Assembly (NCBI GenBank): GCA_029531795.1 | Contig: JAPEIS010000004.1 | Location: forward strand, 930,001 to 994,000 | DNA: 64,000 nucleotides | From: Sclerotinia nivalis | Lineage: Eukaryota; Ascomycota; Leotiomycetes; Helotiales; Sclerotiniaceae | Direction of reading: 5' to 3' | Shown: positions 45,791 through 58,527 of the stretch, piece by piece | Numbering within the stretch: the stretch's first letter is position 1 | Layout: every line of letters starts with the position of its first letter | Notes under the pieces: generated by a model | The model's input: the letters and a program-made list of their open reading frames with translations, nothing else | Database searches by the model: none | What the model was told of the DNA's origin: nothing | Program-made: the position numbers and the translations under genes

Positions 45791-48700
45791 CTTCGGGTCC
45801 GGAAAGACTATTGTTCCAGTACAGCCAAATTATTTCGAAGCGAAGGTATTGATGTTGATATATTTCATCCTCCATCCTCCATCTTCCTCCCATATCATTT
45901 TTTTTTTGTCCCTCTTTTATAAATGTTCAAACTCGATCTACAAATATGAAATTTCCACATCTTAAATCCCCAATCTCAGTGAATGAATCACTGATAGATC
46001 TAGATATGATAGTAAGATTGTTTGTTTTTCTTCCTCATACTGGTCGGCCGGTTGATGGGTTCGAATAAACTAAAAGATATTCTTGCTTAGTCGGCGACCC
46101 CCCACCTAGATTGTTTCCCATCCTATCTTAATCACAGATTCTTATGTACCTTCACCATTCTCCCCATCTTCTAACAAATCTGTAGTGCACTAATTTATCA
46201 ACGCCAGAAGAGGCTGGTATCGAGTCTCCTAAAACCAATAATCTTCGGAACAATTTAATTGTACCACGGAATGAATTGGTCGATTCCAACTCCACAGATT
46301 TTCCAGATCAAACTTCAAGTCCTTTGACAGCAAAAAATCTCGAGATTTTTTGCAATTCGACTGATTCCAGCACTTCAAAGCACAGAAGCAAATCATCAAA
46401 AGCCTCAACTGATCATTCTGGTTCAGTTGAAGAGATCGTAAAGCAAGGAGAAGAGTAAGTCAAGATCACATTCATCTCTCTTTTTCAATTCTTTCAAACT
46501 CGTTCTTTTCCAAGCTAGAGAATTCGCTCTTGCCAACGAAGGCTAACTTATATCCTCAGCCAGGATCGGCAGGAGCTTTCATCCATTGATAATACCACGA
46601 CAGCAACAAAAATAGCCAGCATACTTCACCTAGCCAAAACTCCTGGTACCTTCCAGCTTATCAACCTTCGAAATATTGATAATATAGAGCTAGTAGGAGA
46701 TCTAGTGGGACGACTTATTCATTTCGATCCCCACGAACGCATTCTTCAGAAATATCAACATTTTGGGCCACCTCCAGTAGCAGGAAAGGACGGTCTTCTT
46801 TCGTGGCTCACTTCACAGGAAAAAATGGCTGAAGTTATAATCGAATCAGGAAGCCGTGACTATTTTCATTGGGTATGCCATGAACTTTTCTCTAGAATTT
46901 CTAATCTTTAGCTAACAGTTGACAAGGGTTGGAATCCAGCGATATTTTCCCGGGCAGTTAGACTGGGCGTACGTACCCCTCTTCAAGTTCCATACCAGAT
47001 CAGCGCACAGTCTGGAAACTGGTATAAGCCATCGAACAAAGAAACCAGAGATAGAGTGGCTTGGGAAATCTTGAATGGTGAGTCTGAACCCCTATTTATT
47101 GTACATGTATTAACAATGACCAGAAACCATTTTTACCAAGAGCGGAATCAAGCCAAACTCATACGAGTTCCGGGCTCTAGCGGATGACTTTTACTCCGGT
47201 AGGGAGGTTCAAGGCGCGGACTATTACGCCCATCTGACGGAGCCAGATACACTGGCAGATGGAAAAGGCTCCGCATCGAGTTCCTTCCACATCACATCCA
47301 TTGATATGGATAAATATGGACAAAATCTCAACCGCAACTTGTATGGAGAAACCAAGGAGTCAGATAAGTCTAATGACCTCAAAGCAAAAGCAATGCTGAA
47401 TTTGTTCCTGGTGGAAGTCATAAAAATAAACGAGATAGAGGACGCGCTAGTTCGTGTAGAGAAGGACAAACACCTCGAAAAGTCGAGCTTCACAATTGCC
47501 ACAGTTCATGGTACAGATGTTCGACGTTCTCCAAAATATCATGAATACATCGGTAAACTCAATACCTTGGAAAAAAACAAAGAGGAAGCAGGACAAGCTA
47601 CAGCGAGAAATGCTTTAGAGGATTTTGTTCACAATATCAACATCCATGGACTCGACTCGATAATGGGGTCACAAACCTGGTCAGTTACTCATATTCGTAC
47701 GATTCCAACCCTAGATGAGCCTGTCGAGGAAACTACCATCATTGAAAGCATTACCCCTAATAAAAGACCTTGTGAGCCTACTGACGAGACTGTCATCACT
47801 GAAACAACTACCCCTGATAATGGACCTCGTTCAATTTCACCGCTGTTGATTCCAGAAAATTTGGCACCAAGCAATGAGACAGCTGCGAAAAAGAAGAAGA
47901 AGAAGATGAAGGGAAAAGGCAACGCAAAGAAGGTTGCTAGGCAAGAAGAAGACCTCGAGTCTACAGCACTAGAAACTACGCAACAAACTGCTAAGATTAC
48001 GGAAAATTCCTCTCATTCCATTGCATCTGATCCCTTGAATTACCATTTCGACGATTCTACAAATCCAGTGGTTGACGATGACACAAACTGGGAAGTCGTG
48101 AAACCCAGGCCTATTAAGAAGGGACCACGGGCTGCGCAACGTTCTCGGCCAGTCAATCCTCCCCAGCCATATAAGCAGAATACTTCTGTTGCTGTCAAAG
48201 TCCCATTAAACCAGAGCCTTGACCAAAAGAGGGAAGGAGTACCCACCAAAGCATCAGGTCAAATTGCTACTACTATCACAAAACATGGCGAGAAGTTTGA
48301 GATCAAAAGCTTCAACGATTTCCCAGCAATCTCCTCTCCTCTGAAAAAGACCACACAACACGAGTTTTCTGCGACGAAGGCAGAGCCTACAGCCATGATG
48401 GAACAACAGGCTGTGCCAACAACGGGCCTAGAGGTTTCATCAAAGCTAGAGCCTACAGTCGTAGTTGAACAATACTCTGTACCAAAGACGGACCTCAATA
48501 TTTTGGCTGATATTGAAGCTAACGTTGACCATGATCTAACAAAATCTGCGGTTCAAAATGCAGTGGTTGTATCGCCCCTCATACCTTCGACAGGACACGC
48601 TATCTTATCTATGGAAGTCAATGCTGAGGACATCTCTAACGCTACTGATACCAATCCTCCCTCAAATGTTGATGCCACTCGGACTTTAGCCAATGAAATC

Positions 48701-50497
48701 ATAGTAACCAAGGTTATTAAGGAAAGTACCAAGGATATTGACTCACCTAGCATCACCAGCACCGAACACGAAGTCGAAGATATTGCAACAAGTCTTCCTG
48801 AAAAGTCATCACCTGGGCGTGGAATGACTTTGAAGTATGACGCACCAATCTATCTAGGGAATTTTCTTGATGCTCCTAGGCGGCGAAGACAATACCGAAG
48901 CTCTTCTGCTACCCCGACAATGTTCGCTGTTCCCATGAAAGTTGACGATGATGAAGGAGATTTCGAAGATGAAGTAGATGCCGGTGATGAACTAAATCCC
49001 GATTCTGCTTCACTCAATGAGAGACGCGCGTCTGTTGCTCAGATGTCTCTTGATAAGATGCCTATTGATAAGATGTTCATTGCCAATATGAAGTCCGAGG
49101 CATTCATCGCTGGCAATGCTATTGCAGCTCGTCATTTATCTCTTGCTGAAAGTACGTCCATGGATCCTGCCGATGACAACAACATTTCAGTTGACGCATT
49201 ATCTGCCCTTGACAGTATGTCTAAAGATAATATTGTTTTCGATATTTCTGAAGTCGCTATATCACCTGTTTCTGATATTGCATCTCTGGATACCATTGTT
49301 AACAATGTCCCTCAAGTTTCAGATTCATGCTCTTTGGAGATTGGCACTGGTAATGAAGAGCCCCGGCCACCTAAGGAAGCTACCCCAATTTCTATCAGTA
49401 GACCCGGTTCAGTTATTAGTTCAACTATGACTATTCATGGTCCTCAGCCTCGTGGCTTCCATCCTTCTTTCATGGGTTTGAATTCTCCGAATCTGGACTT
49501 CGCGGCATCTACTTCTGTAGGACATCAAACACACACTCAGCAGGCAAGTGTGGGTAGTTTTGATCTTGCAGAAAATAGTCTTTCAGAATTCTCTAATGGT
49601 TGGAGTCGTCAAAAACTATCAACCAGTAGCATTCTCCACGTAGGTTCTTGCAGACATGCGGAATCAAGTTTAGCTCAGATCTCATTCGATTGCACTTATT
49701 GTGCTAGGCATTATTATGCAACTACAGACAGTCCTATGGTCCTTTGTAATGGCTGCGGTGCCAATAGTGGTGTCACGTATTGCTCGGTTGCGTGTCTCCT
49801 AGCGGGAAGTCTTGCCCATGCCGAAGTCTGCCAGGAGAGTGTGGATAACTCCGAGACACCTACTTTTAGTTACCCTACTGCATATCAAATATACTACGAC
49901 GGTACTCTCGATATTCTTCCTTCAATTACGGCTACATTTAAGAGGTCAGCTTACGCCTATCGCCAAAAGGTTTTCGCGATGTACTGTCGCAGCGGACCAT
50001 TTCCACAACTTCTTGCAGCATGGGCTCGGCAAAACAAGCTTCTACATACTCTTGAAGGACAAGATGCATCTGAAGCTATTAAGAAGACCGGTAGTTATTT
50101 TATCTTCAAGTCTGCCTTGACTAGTAACGGAAGTCGCACCAACCCGGACAGCACAGTTATATGCACCATCAAATTCCGTCCTAACGACCATATGTTGCAA
50201 GCTGTCGATCGATGCCTTCAGGCTTGTTTCACAACAAATCACGAGCACGTACGGCCTATTAAAGAATTCTTGTTTAGACTTATCAAGGATTTACTTTCCG
50301 ATGATGATTCCTTTGATTGTTTTCCCCATACCGAAGATCGCACAACAGTATTTTATGAATTCCAGCATCAATTCAACCTTGAATTTGCGTTTCATGCTGA
50401 TATGCAGAGAACTCCCATTGACAAGTTTGATTTTCAATTGGAGTGGCCCGACATTGAGCATCTCTTGAGTCAATTTGAGACTGGAGAATTCATCTAA
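45780..50497 (+). CDS. Large MYND zinc-finger protein, about 1390 aa
   Basis: Proposed exons: 45780-45845, 46186-46454, 46560-46872, 46927-47077 and 47124-50497. The first intron (340 nt) is inferred from a GTATTG donor, a CTAAC branch point at 46171 and a TAG acceptor; without it the frame lacks a good ATG. The N-terminal 500 residues include a conserved-looking stretch (NPAIFSRAVRLGVRTPLQVP). A long, Ser/Thr/Glu-rich, probably disordered middle with a Lys-rich run (about 520-535) follows. A MYND finger lies at about 1123-1169: CTYC, CNGC, CSVAC, then CX7HX3C. A C-terminal region of about 200 residues has no family I recognise. MYND fingers bind Pro-rich peptides in transcription or signalling partners. 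No SET domain is visible. Confidence 0.75.
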
Positions 50498-52142
50498 AGA
50501 TCAAATGCTACGACGTTGGATATCTCAAACGGCAGCATGTTGGCTATTGGAGATTCTACTCAATGACATCAGGAGCCATACTACAACATTTTCTCACTCA
50601 ACCTGCTACGGGTACTTCACCGTCACAACGTTAGGATTTCAGGCGTAATCAAATACATTTTCGTTCAGTTTGGTTTGGGGGAGAATTTTGATACATCGGA
50701 GAAAAGGTTGGCCGTTTTACGTTCACACAGCACATACATCTACAATTGTCACTTGAACGGACTTTCGTCTCAGTAAATAATCATGATCGATACCTAGATG
50801 TAAGCAAACATGATGAATTTTGGGGTTTTATTTTCACATTCGGCACGTACAGAAGTCACACATATCGGAAAGGGCTTTCGTCTTCACTGGTCATGAATGA
50901 TGCTCATGTGGTATGGATATGATACAGCGGAAAAGAAAGGGATTTTACTTGCAGTTATCTTCATGGGTCACCGATGGCGTAGTTTAGGCTTTCGTCTGTA
51001 CTGAATTCATGGGGTTGAGCGGAACTGCTTTTTAAAAAGTTACTTTCTGCATGCACTGGTAGATCTCATTTTAGCAGATAGAAGAATTATCAATTGTTCT
51101 ATTAATTTTTTGGGTTTATTGACTTGTGATTTGTGACTTGTGAAATGTTTGTGAAGGTCTTCCGCAGATATTATTTTACAAGCAATCATAGAACATGGTC
51201 TTTCACTGCTTGGTTTCGATAGTGAAATAATGCTTACTATTGCAATATTGGGGAGAGCAGTATCAAACTACTAAGCTGTCGGTGCATTTTAGAGCACTGT
51301 TTCTCTTTCTTATCGATAGACCCTAGATGTAAGGAAGGAAGGAAGGAAGGAAACCTAACCCCTTGTGTTAGGATTTTAATTTGCAATAGCAGTGTATTAA
51401 ATCAACCAAGTTTAACAAAGCAAATATTATTTCACAGAACCATAGTTTGCAATACATATCAAATCAAATCTTATCAAATTTCCTAGTATTATCTACCTCT
51501 CTTCTATGTACATCTTTATCTTCATGTCGTAATTTCTTTCTTTCTTCTATCCATCCCCCGAGCAAGGAAGCAACGGAGCATGAAAGAAAGCCATACCATA
51601 ACTTCCCTTGCTTATTATCTTATCTTGTCTATCTATCATGCCAAAACATACATGTATGTAGAATGCAAGGAAAGTAAAGGTAAAAGTGTAAAAAAAAAAA
51701 AAAAAAGAATCCCTTCATAAAAAACCAAAGACTGCATAAAAAGTAGAAGAATATCCACCCGATTCTATCCAGCACCTGCAAATTGCAGGATTTGGATGAA
51801 TAAACCAAAGTAGGAAAAGACAGCTCCAATCCAGCCCCATCAACGCATTCCCAAACCTGAAACAAACACTGGTCATTACTCCTGCTTTGCTGTGATGGAA
51901 TGGTGATGGCTGGGTAGACGCTGAGATGATATGATAGAAGTGTAAACGCGAGAAAATATTAGGATTCGAATGTACGTAACGCTGGGGTATATTGCTTGGA
52001 AACATGTGCTGCAGTTGCGGGAGGTCGTAAGTCGTGGAGTAATCAAAAATGGTTGATGCGGCGTCAATATTTAATCGGTTGACGCAGTGTGAATGCGCCG
52101 GTTAATCAGGTCTATCTTCGCCATCGATGTCCTTCTCGTGTC
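50498..52142. other. Convergent intergenic region
   Basis: About 1.6 kb between the MYND gene and the next gene on the minus strand. Four spaced copies of a phrase like CTTTCGTCT..TCA.TGG (about 50760-51010) give a hint of a local repeat of about 110 bp. A GGAA microsatellite and an A16 tract at about 51691 are present. No gene is supported. Confidence 0.5.
51331..51353. repeat. GGAA microsatellite
   Basis: Five GGAA tetranucleotides in a row in intergenic DNA. Confidence 0.9.
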
Positions 52143-54235
52143 TTATTGTTGCGGAGAAGAACTAACAGCATCATCAGCACCATCAGTATCATCGGCACCG
52201 GGAACTTCAGGCTTGATTTTCTTGTGCTCGAGCTCGTTATCTGCGACGGGACCATTAGCTTTTCTCTTGCCAAATTCGAGCTCGGAGCCATCACTGCTAT
52301 AGACAAGATCTGGTGTGGTTTCGCGGCTACCAGCTGGAGAAGCAAGAGGTGATCGAATAGGGGCACTGTATAACCATTCCACTGAGCGATCGTGTTAGTA
52401 TAAGCACTTTATATATGTAGAAGGAAGAAAGAGGAAGCGAGATACTGCAGCTGGGTATGTGAAGACGGGTATGAAGAAAAGGAGGAACTAACGAGTTACT
52501 GGTTGGTTTTGGGATGGAACCACAGGCGGAATAGGCAAGCCAGCGCTCTGGCTTTGCCAAGGGTAGACTCTCATTGCTCGTGCAGCAGAAGCTGGTGGGG
52601 TTCCGTTGTTTGAAGCATATGGATTGCTTACCCAACCGGTAGATGAGGGTGGTGCGCTACGTACTCCTGAAGATCTAAGAGTTTGAGCCATGCTGGAAAC
52701 GCGGGGAGGGAAGGCTGGTGTAGCTGATCCGTTAGAAGATGGCAGAACGTTGCTAGTAACACGCTCATTAACTTGGCTTCGGGCAGTGACACTTTGCTGT
52801 TCATTGGGAGTAACAGCAGAATGGCTGATGCCAACTGGTCCAATATCTGCCGTAGCTGTGTCATCACGGACTTGGTTGGTCTGGCTTCCATTGGATTGAA
52901 GAGTACCAGAAGTAGCGGCCATATCGACGGTAGAAGTTGAACCCAAAATTGGAGGTGTCATTTCTACAGGCGTAGTAGAATTAGGTGGTGTTCGAGAGGG
53001 TGCCGGAGAAAGTGCTGGTGAGTTTTTAAAACTTTCGGTTGTGATTGTCAATGTTGGGGTGGCGAGATTGATCTTGCGCTCAGAAGTGCGACGCTTCAAA
53101 AAAATAACCGAATCGCGTCTGATATTCTTGTTTTCCTCTTGAATGATCTTGTTTTCTTCTTGCTCTACCAATTTGCGGTTGTTGATTTCCACAGGACTGA
53201 TTGTACAGGTTAGCTATGCTCGGTAACTGATAGTATGTTCAAGAAAATAGCAAGTAATGGTAGCTATGAAAAGGAACCAGGCGTGATAAACAGCACATGA
53301 AGTGCAATTATTGATCGAGAACCATCACCTGGAACAACGATTGGAAGTATAAACGGGCGAAATGTTCAGCCAAAACACAAAAGGTTGTGTGTTAGTAGAT
53401 GGCTCAAATGACGGACCATGAAAAACATTTGGTAATCCGCAGATAAGCAGATAACTCAAACAATGAAGGATAAATGCATTGCCACTTGGATGTTTCGCGC
53501 ATAAATAGAATAGAGATTGAAACAGATGAAGAGGTGGAAATTCAGAGAGGTGAGACTTACTCAGGCAATATAGGGACTAGGTTATGGAGATGATTTTTTG
53601 CTTCCTCGAGAGAACTATTGCCAACCTGCTGAGAAAATGCTTTGAACTCCTGCCTGGTCATAGACGGAGGGAGTGTAACCTGTGTTCGAGTAGATGATTG
53701 ACGCTTGAAGAAAAGTTAGTAAGAGGTCAGCGAGGAGGAATGGAGCAGTGGTGGTTGAGCGTATTACCACTGCTACAGAGTGCGGAGGAGTGAAGGTTGA
53801 CACAGATAAGCTTGGAAGTGTGAAGACTGGAAATATAAAGTTTGAGATCGGGAAGAATCAAGGGCTGGAACGGGAGAAGAATGATATCCCAATAAGGTGA
53901 GCAAGGCAGTGAGGTGTAGGATAGAATAATACTTACAGTCAATCTACCAACAGGAGCTCCTTTTGGAGAATTGGAAGAAGTTGTATTTGTGGGAGTGGGA
54001 GTACAAGTCTGACTTCCATCTAGAAAGAAAAAGGTCAGTGAAAACTCAAAAGACTCCACGTGGGGCAGTGAGATGCTCGAGGGTTATGCTCGAGGGTCTG
54101 TCTTAGTCTCAATTTTAATTTGATCCTATTGATGAAAATCCGGACCCCTTCGATCTTGTTGCTCCACGTGGAAAAGTGACCAGTTTATTTCAAATTGAAT
54201 AACATACATGGTGGTTTATTTTCTTGTGACTCCAT
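52143..54235 (-). CDS. Unrecognised Ser/Thr/Pro-rich protein with a coiled-coil segment, about 398 aa
   Basis: Proposed exons on the minus strand: 54235-54208, 54019-53937, 53703-53561, 53196-52493 and 52381-52143, in phase at every join. I do not recognise the family. The N-terminus is Thr/Ser/Pro-rich. A more ordered segment follows (LPPSMTRQEFKAFSQQVG), then an amphipathic Glu/Asn/Lys-rich helix (about 97-120) likely to form a coiled coil, and a basic KRRTSERK stretch. The remainder is low complexity up to an acidic ending with a possible nuclear signal (HKKIKPEV). The composition suggests a nuclear scaffold or regulator, which is inference. The 28-nt first exon and the 230- and 360-nt introns are the weakest parts of the model. 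Confidence 0.6.
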
Positions 54236-55595
54236 CTTTACACTTGTTGCAGAATTTTTTACAGGAAATAGTAAATGTTGGTATCCCAAGAATAGGAATT
54301 TCTTGATGATAAAAACTCTCAAGAGAACTGAAGTTGATTTGGATTGAAAGATTTCCCTTTGCTGTTGAAATTGGTCAATCTAAGTATAGAATTGAGATTT
54401 GATTAACCGAGAGAGTGAATAGAAGGCAGATGTACAATAAATGATATGATTGAAAATTAAGATTAACAACTGACTTCCCAAATTGATTATGATCGATGAT
54501 GGCCTTGTATTAGGTTAATATTCTCACCAAATTTAAGGAGAAAGCATTAGAGGTGAAGTTTGAAGGTTGAACGCTAATAGAAATACAGATATTATAACTA
54601 TTCCTATTGTTGTAATATGTGCTCTCAAAACAATCAAGAAAACAAAGTTGAAATACCTTGATGAAGAAGAATATAACCAATTTGATGAAGGGCTGTGATG
54701 CTGTGATAAAGACAGAAGTAATCATGTTTCCAGAAAAATGTTCTTCTCATGAAAGAGTTGTTTGGAATCATTGTTCTTCACCAATCTAAGGATTATACTG
54801 TCAATACTACAATTCTTATTCAGATACTCACATAATCTACTCAAATGATCGAATGTACATCTGATTTTCCTGGTTTGACAACTCATTATCCCTAAAACAT
54901 CCTTGGGAGAGTGGCTTAGCACGTGATCATAGGAAGAGGAAGAGGAAGAGGAAGAGGATGACTTCAACAGAACAAGGTTGTCCTGTAGATAGGTTGTATA
55001 CAAATGAAATCAAGTAAATGTGGTCGAGAAGAGGTCTGAATACAAGTGTTTTATAAAGATAAGAAGTGGACTGTGATTGTGTGAAGAAGACTTGCATAGT
55101 TTCTGCTGAAAATGTTTTAGTGAAGTGTCAAGAATCAAGAACTCTATGCCTCACATCTTGACAACAGGAACACTCAAAGCATCCCCATAGAACTATGATT
55201 TTATAAACATACATTACAGCTATTAGATGGAGCAGAGCTGGGGCTTGAAGTTGCACATCCATTGTTACCACTCTTATTACCTTGCAGCACTTCCAACCCA
55301 GCACATTGTTCAACATATGCACCGAGTATATGTCATCATTCTTTATCTTCTCATGAGCAGTTCCAACTTTGTTTTCATGCCTCAATGAAGATGGATCTGA
55401 TTGTTGCTGGCTGACTTATGAATTGAGGTCTGGAAACTCAAAGAAGTATGTCGTCAAGAGAAAATGACCTTACTGCCACTCTAGACCGCCCTAAATCATA
55501 CTAAAAATTTCCATCCCGAAGTCACCCATAACTCAAAAAATTCGGCCCTCACTTAATCAATTTGCCTTCACACCAGACCTCACAACAACGAAACC
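54236..55595. other. AT-rich divergent intergenic region
   Basis: About 1.35 kb of mostly unique AT-rich DNA with a GGAAGA repeat at 54930-54960. A 93-codon minus frame at 54722-55003 has its Ser run coded by that repeat and is not convincing as a gene. Confidence 0.5.
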
Positions 55596-56488
55596 ATGAA
55601 CTCAAGAACATTACTCCGTCAATCATCTCGAGCTTTAAGCTCTTCTATTCGCAGCTCAGCTGCCAGACAGCCATTGCGATCGCAATTCCACAATAATACT
55701 CCGCTGGCGGCGCAAGTTGTGTCGAGGCAGTTCCAAGGAAGAAGATTCTATGCTACAGAACCAGAAGTCAAGAAGGATGAGCCCGAAGCAGAGAAGAAGG
55801 AGGCAGATGTAGAGGACCCAGCGATCAAGGCCTTAGAGGCGAAAGATAAGGAGATTATTGATTTAAAGGTTTGTATCTCCCTTCATCATCATTCCGCTTC
55901 TACACTACTGCTTCACATTTGTTACACTGAATACTGGGGCAACGATACTTTTGGGACATAAGCTTGCGAAAAGCAGCTATTGGCAAAGACTTTTGTATAT
56001 ACTCGGATCATTTGGCTAACCCCACATTACAGGACAAGCTCCTTCGCTCTATCGCTGATTTCCGCAACCTTCAAGAGCGAACAAAACGAGATATGCAAGC
56101 TGCTAAGGACTTTGCCATTCAAAAATTCGCCAAAGATCTCGTCGACAGTGTCGATAACTTAGATCGAGCCCTTACCACCGTTCCTGCAGAGAAGCTCTCC
56201 ATTTCTGCGGAAAAACGTAATGAGCATCAACAAGACTTAATCACATTGCACGAGGGTTTGAAGATGACCGAGGATATCCTTATGTCAACATTGAAGAAGC
56301 ACGGTTTAGAGAGATTCGATCCTTCAGTTGAGAGCGAGAAATTCAACCCAAATGAACACGAGGCTACCTTCATGACTCCTATGGAAGGTAAGGAGGACGG
56401 AACAGTTTTCCACACCCAACAAAAGGGATTCAAGCTCAATGGAAGAATATTGAGAGCTGCTAAGGTCGGAGTTGTCAAGAACCCTTGA
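55596..56488 (+). CDS. Mitochondrial GrpE homologue Mge1, 242 aa
   Basis: Two exons: 55596-55868 and 56033-56488. The N-terminus is a classic presequence, rich in Arg, Ser and Leu with no acids for about 50 residues, ending near RRFYATEPEV. A Lys/Glu-rich coiled coil leads into the GrpE core (LLRSIADFRNLQERTKRD, FAKDLVDSVDNLDRAL) and the beta-wing signature ending in FKLNGRILRAAKVGV. GrpE proteins exchange nucleotide on mitochondrial Hsp70 (Ssc1) and so drive protein import and folding in the matrix. Length and architecture are those of fungal Mge1. An upstream run of A/T precedes the start. Confidence 0.95.
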
Positions 56489-57709
56489 ACACTTTAAATC
56501 AAACTATACATTATACGGAACGCAAACTTAGCATGATTCGGCGCAGGGAGTGAAAGACACATAATCCGTACATACCGGAGATCAATGGATGGAAAATACA
56601 GTGGAGGAATCATGATGTACAAAGTGTATAATTAGAAATGGGACTACGGTCATGTCTACTTGAGCATCCGGACTCGAGCAGGACACAAAATTACGGCGTT
56701 GGAATGTATAATGACTGTAAGCTGTATGACGAAAGAATCAGCTCACTCCTCTCTATAAAGATATGACAGGTGTTGAGGTAAAATATGTAAGGGCTGGCCT
56801 GGCTTTTGCAGGATTTCTCTGCATTATCTTGTATATGTCACTCACGATTTTATCTTCTTTTTCACATATAGGAAAAGAATGAATATACCTAATGAAACCA
56901 TGCAACGTTTACCGGTCCTGATGTTAATGTGCCGTATCTCTCCTCAGATCGTCCTTTGATTCCTCTACCATGAATCCATCTCAAATCGTTATATCGAAAC
57001 AGTAGAAACGACTTTCCAATACCTCACATAACGTGCTTCTCTTGATATAGCAAGCAATTCTCGCCCAATACCTTTTCCGAATCTTCACACATTCCATAAG
57101 ATCACATCCACACATCCACTCTATCCTTTCTCCCATAAACCCTACTCAAAAAAGAAATTTCACACACCGTTACCCCTCAAACATCTCTCCTCTTCCACAA
57201 CCTCAATTTTACTAGTTTTACTTCACTCAGCACACCATAAAATTACATTTCTAAATAAGTAGTTCAAACCTCTCTCTCTCTCCCTCTCGGATGAACAGTG
57301 ATAACAGCTTAATATTTCATCCTTCATCCTTCCTTTATTCCTAACAAATATTGCAGTATCACCGCCACCACTACCGCGATTCATGAGCCCGAACATAAGA
57401 AATAGGAAAGAGCACTTCTACGCTGCAATGGTATGCACGGATATCTAGCATTTGAAAAACAGGATTGTGCTCATGAGAAAAGGGGTTATTCAGTTAAACT
57501 TTGCATTAAACTATCTTAATAAAAAGAATCAGAATCAGAATCAGAGTCCAATCCCCATCCCATCCGCATACCTCCCCCTTTCCCCACCCAAATTCCATAA
57601 ATCATAAAACTGGCAATGGATCAGCATATACTGAATTTCTCAAATGCATTGCATTGCATTGTGTTATATTCTATGATAATTCACCACTGTCACTTGCATT
57701 ACCATCCAT

Positions 57710-57762
<53 letters not shown>

Positions 57763-58527
57763 ACCACCCTCATCCTCATCCTCATCCTCGGCTTCTGCAA
57801 TCACATCATCATATTCTATCATCAATATGTTTCAGACTCATTATTCATTATCAAATATTAAATACTGCAAGTATCACCCTTTTCCACGGGATATCCTATC
57901 CATGAAAGAAACAAGAAATGAGATATGAGAAATGGGAAACAAGAAGTGAGAAATAAGAAAATTGTAGTTGAGGGTCATAAGAAAAGAAAAGAAAAGTGAA
58001 GGAAAAGAAAAGAAGTGTGAAAACGTGTTGAATCTGTAAAAGAGGTGCCCAATTTATCTATCCCATGGCCATGCAAGTGCAAGTGCAAATGCTGGGTATC
58101 AAAGTTGCGAGAGAAGCGAGCACAATGCAAATAAATGTAAATCGAGTCCATAATGTAGCGAACTTGTAGCTCTAGGGTGAACGAAGGAACGTATGCGCCG
58201 TGTTGTAGATTGAGACGAGAGAAAGTAATAGCCATCGTAAAGTCCATTTGTCGCCAAAGCCATAAAGCAGTTTGACTCAATTGATCCGTAATTAAGGGAA
58301 GCGTGTAGGTCGTTCTGCGGAAAGTAAAAGCAATAATGAAATGCCAAATGCCCAAATGTTTTGGTTCCTTGAACGTACGCAATGAAGACTAAGCCGTTGC
58401 TTAGGATAGAGACAAGGCTATGCACATAAAATCGAAAGTCCAGAAGCGAAACTCCATCCACGGCGAAATTGACTTGTAGTGACAGAGCACAACGAGCAAT
58501 GAAGTTATGATTAAGCCAAGGAGAAGC
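56489..58527. other. Convergent intergenic region
   Basis: About 2 kb with CT and ATC microsatellites and no supported gene. Overlapping minus frames at 57975-58461 (120 and 135 codons) directly follow the stop codon of the gene at 58528 and probably represent its 3' UTR. Confidence 0.55.
57711..57788. repeat. ATC microsatellite followed by CTCATC units
   Basis: Seventeen ATC trinucleotides in a row, then about four imperfect CATCCT/CTCATC units. This is the longest perfect microsatellite in the window and a good polymorphic marker. Confidence 0.95.

Noticed and set aside
47689..47922. Minus frame with a Phe-rich hydrophobic start inside the MYND gene
   Set aside because: Shadow of the Lys-rich run on the plus strand.
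54722..55003. 93-codon minus frame with a ten-Ser run
   Set aside because: The Ser run is the GGAAGA repeat; no other support.
57975..58461. Overlapping minus frames of 120-135 codons
   Set aside because: Directly downstream of the eight-exon gene and overlapping each other in two frames; best explained as its 3' UTR.
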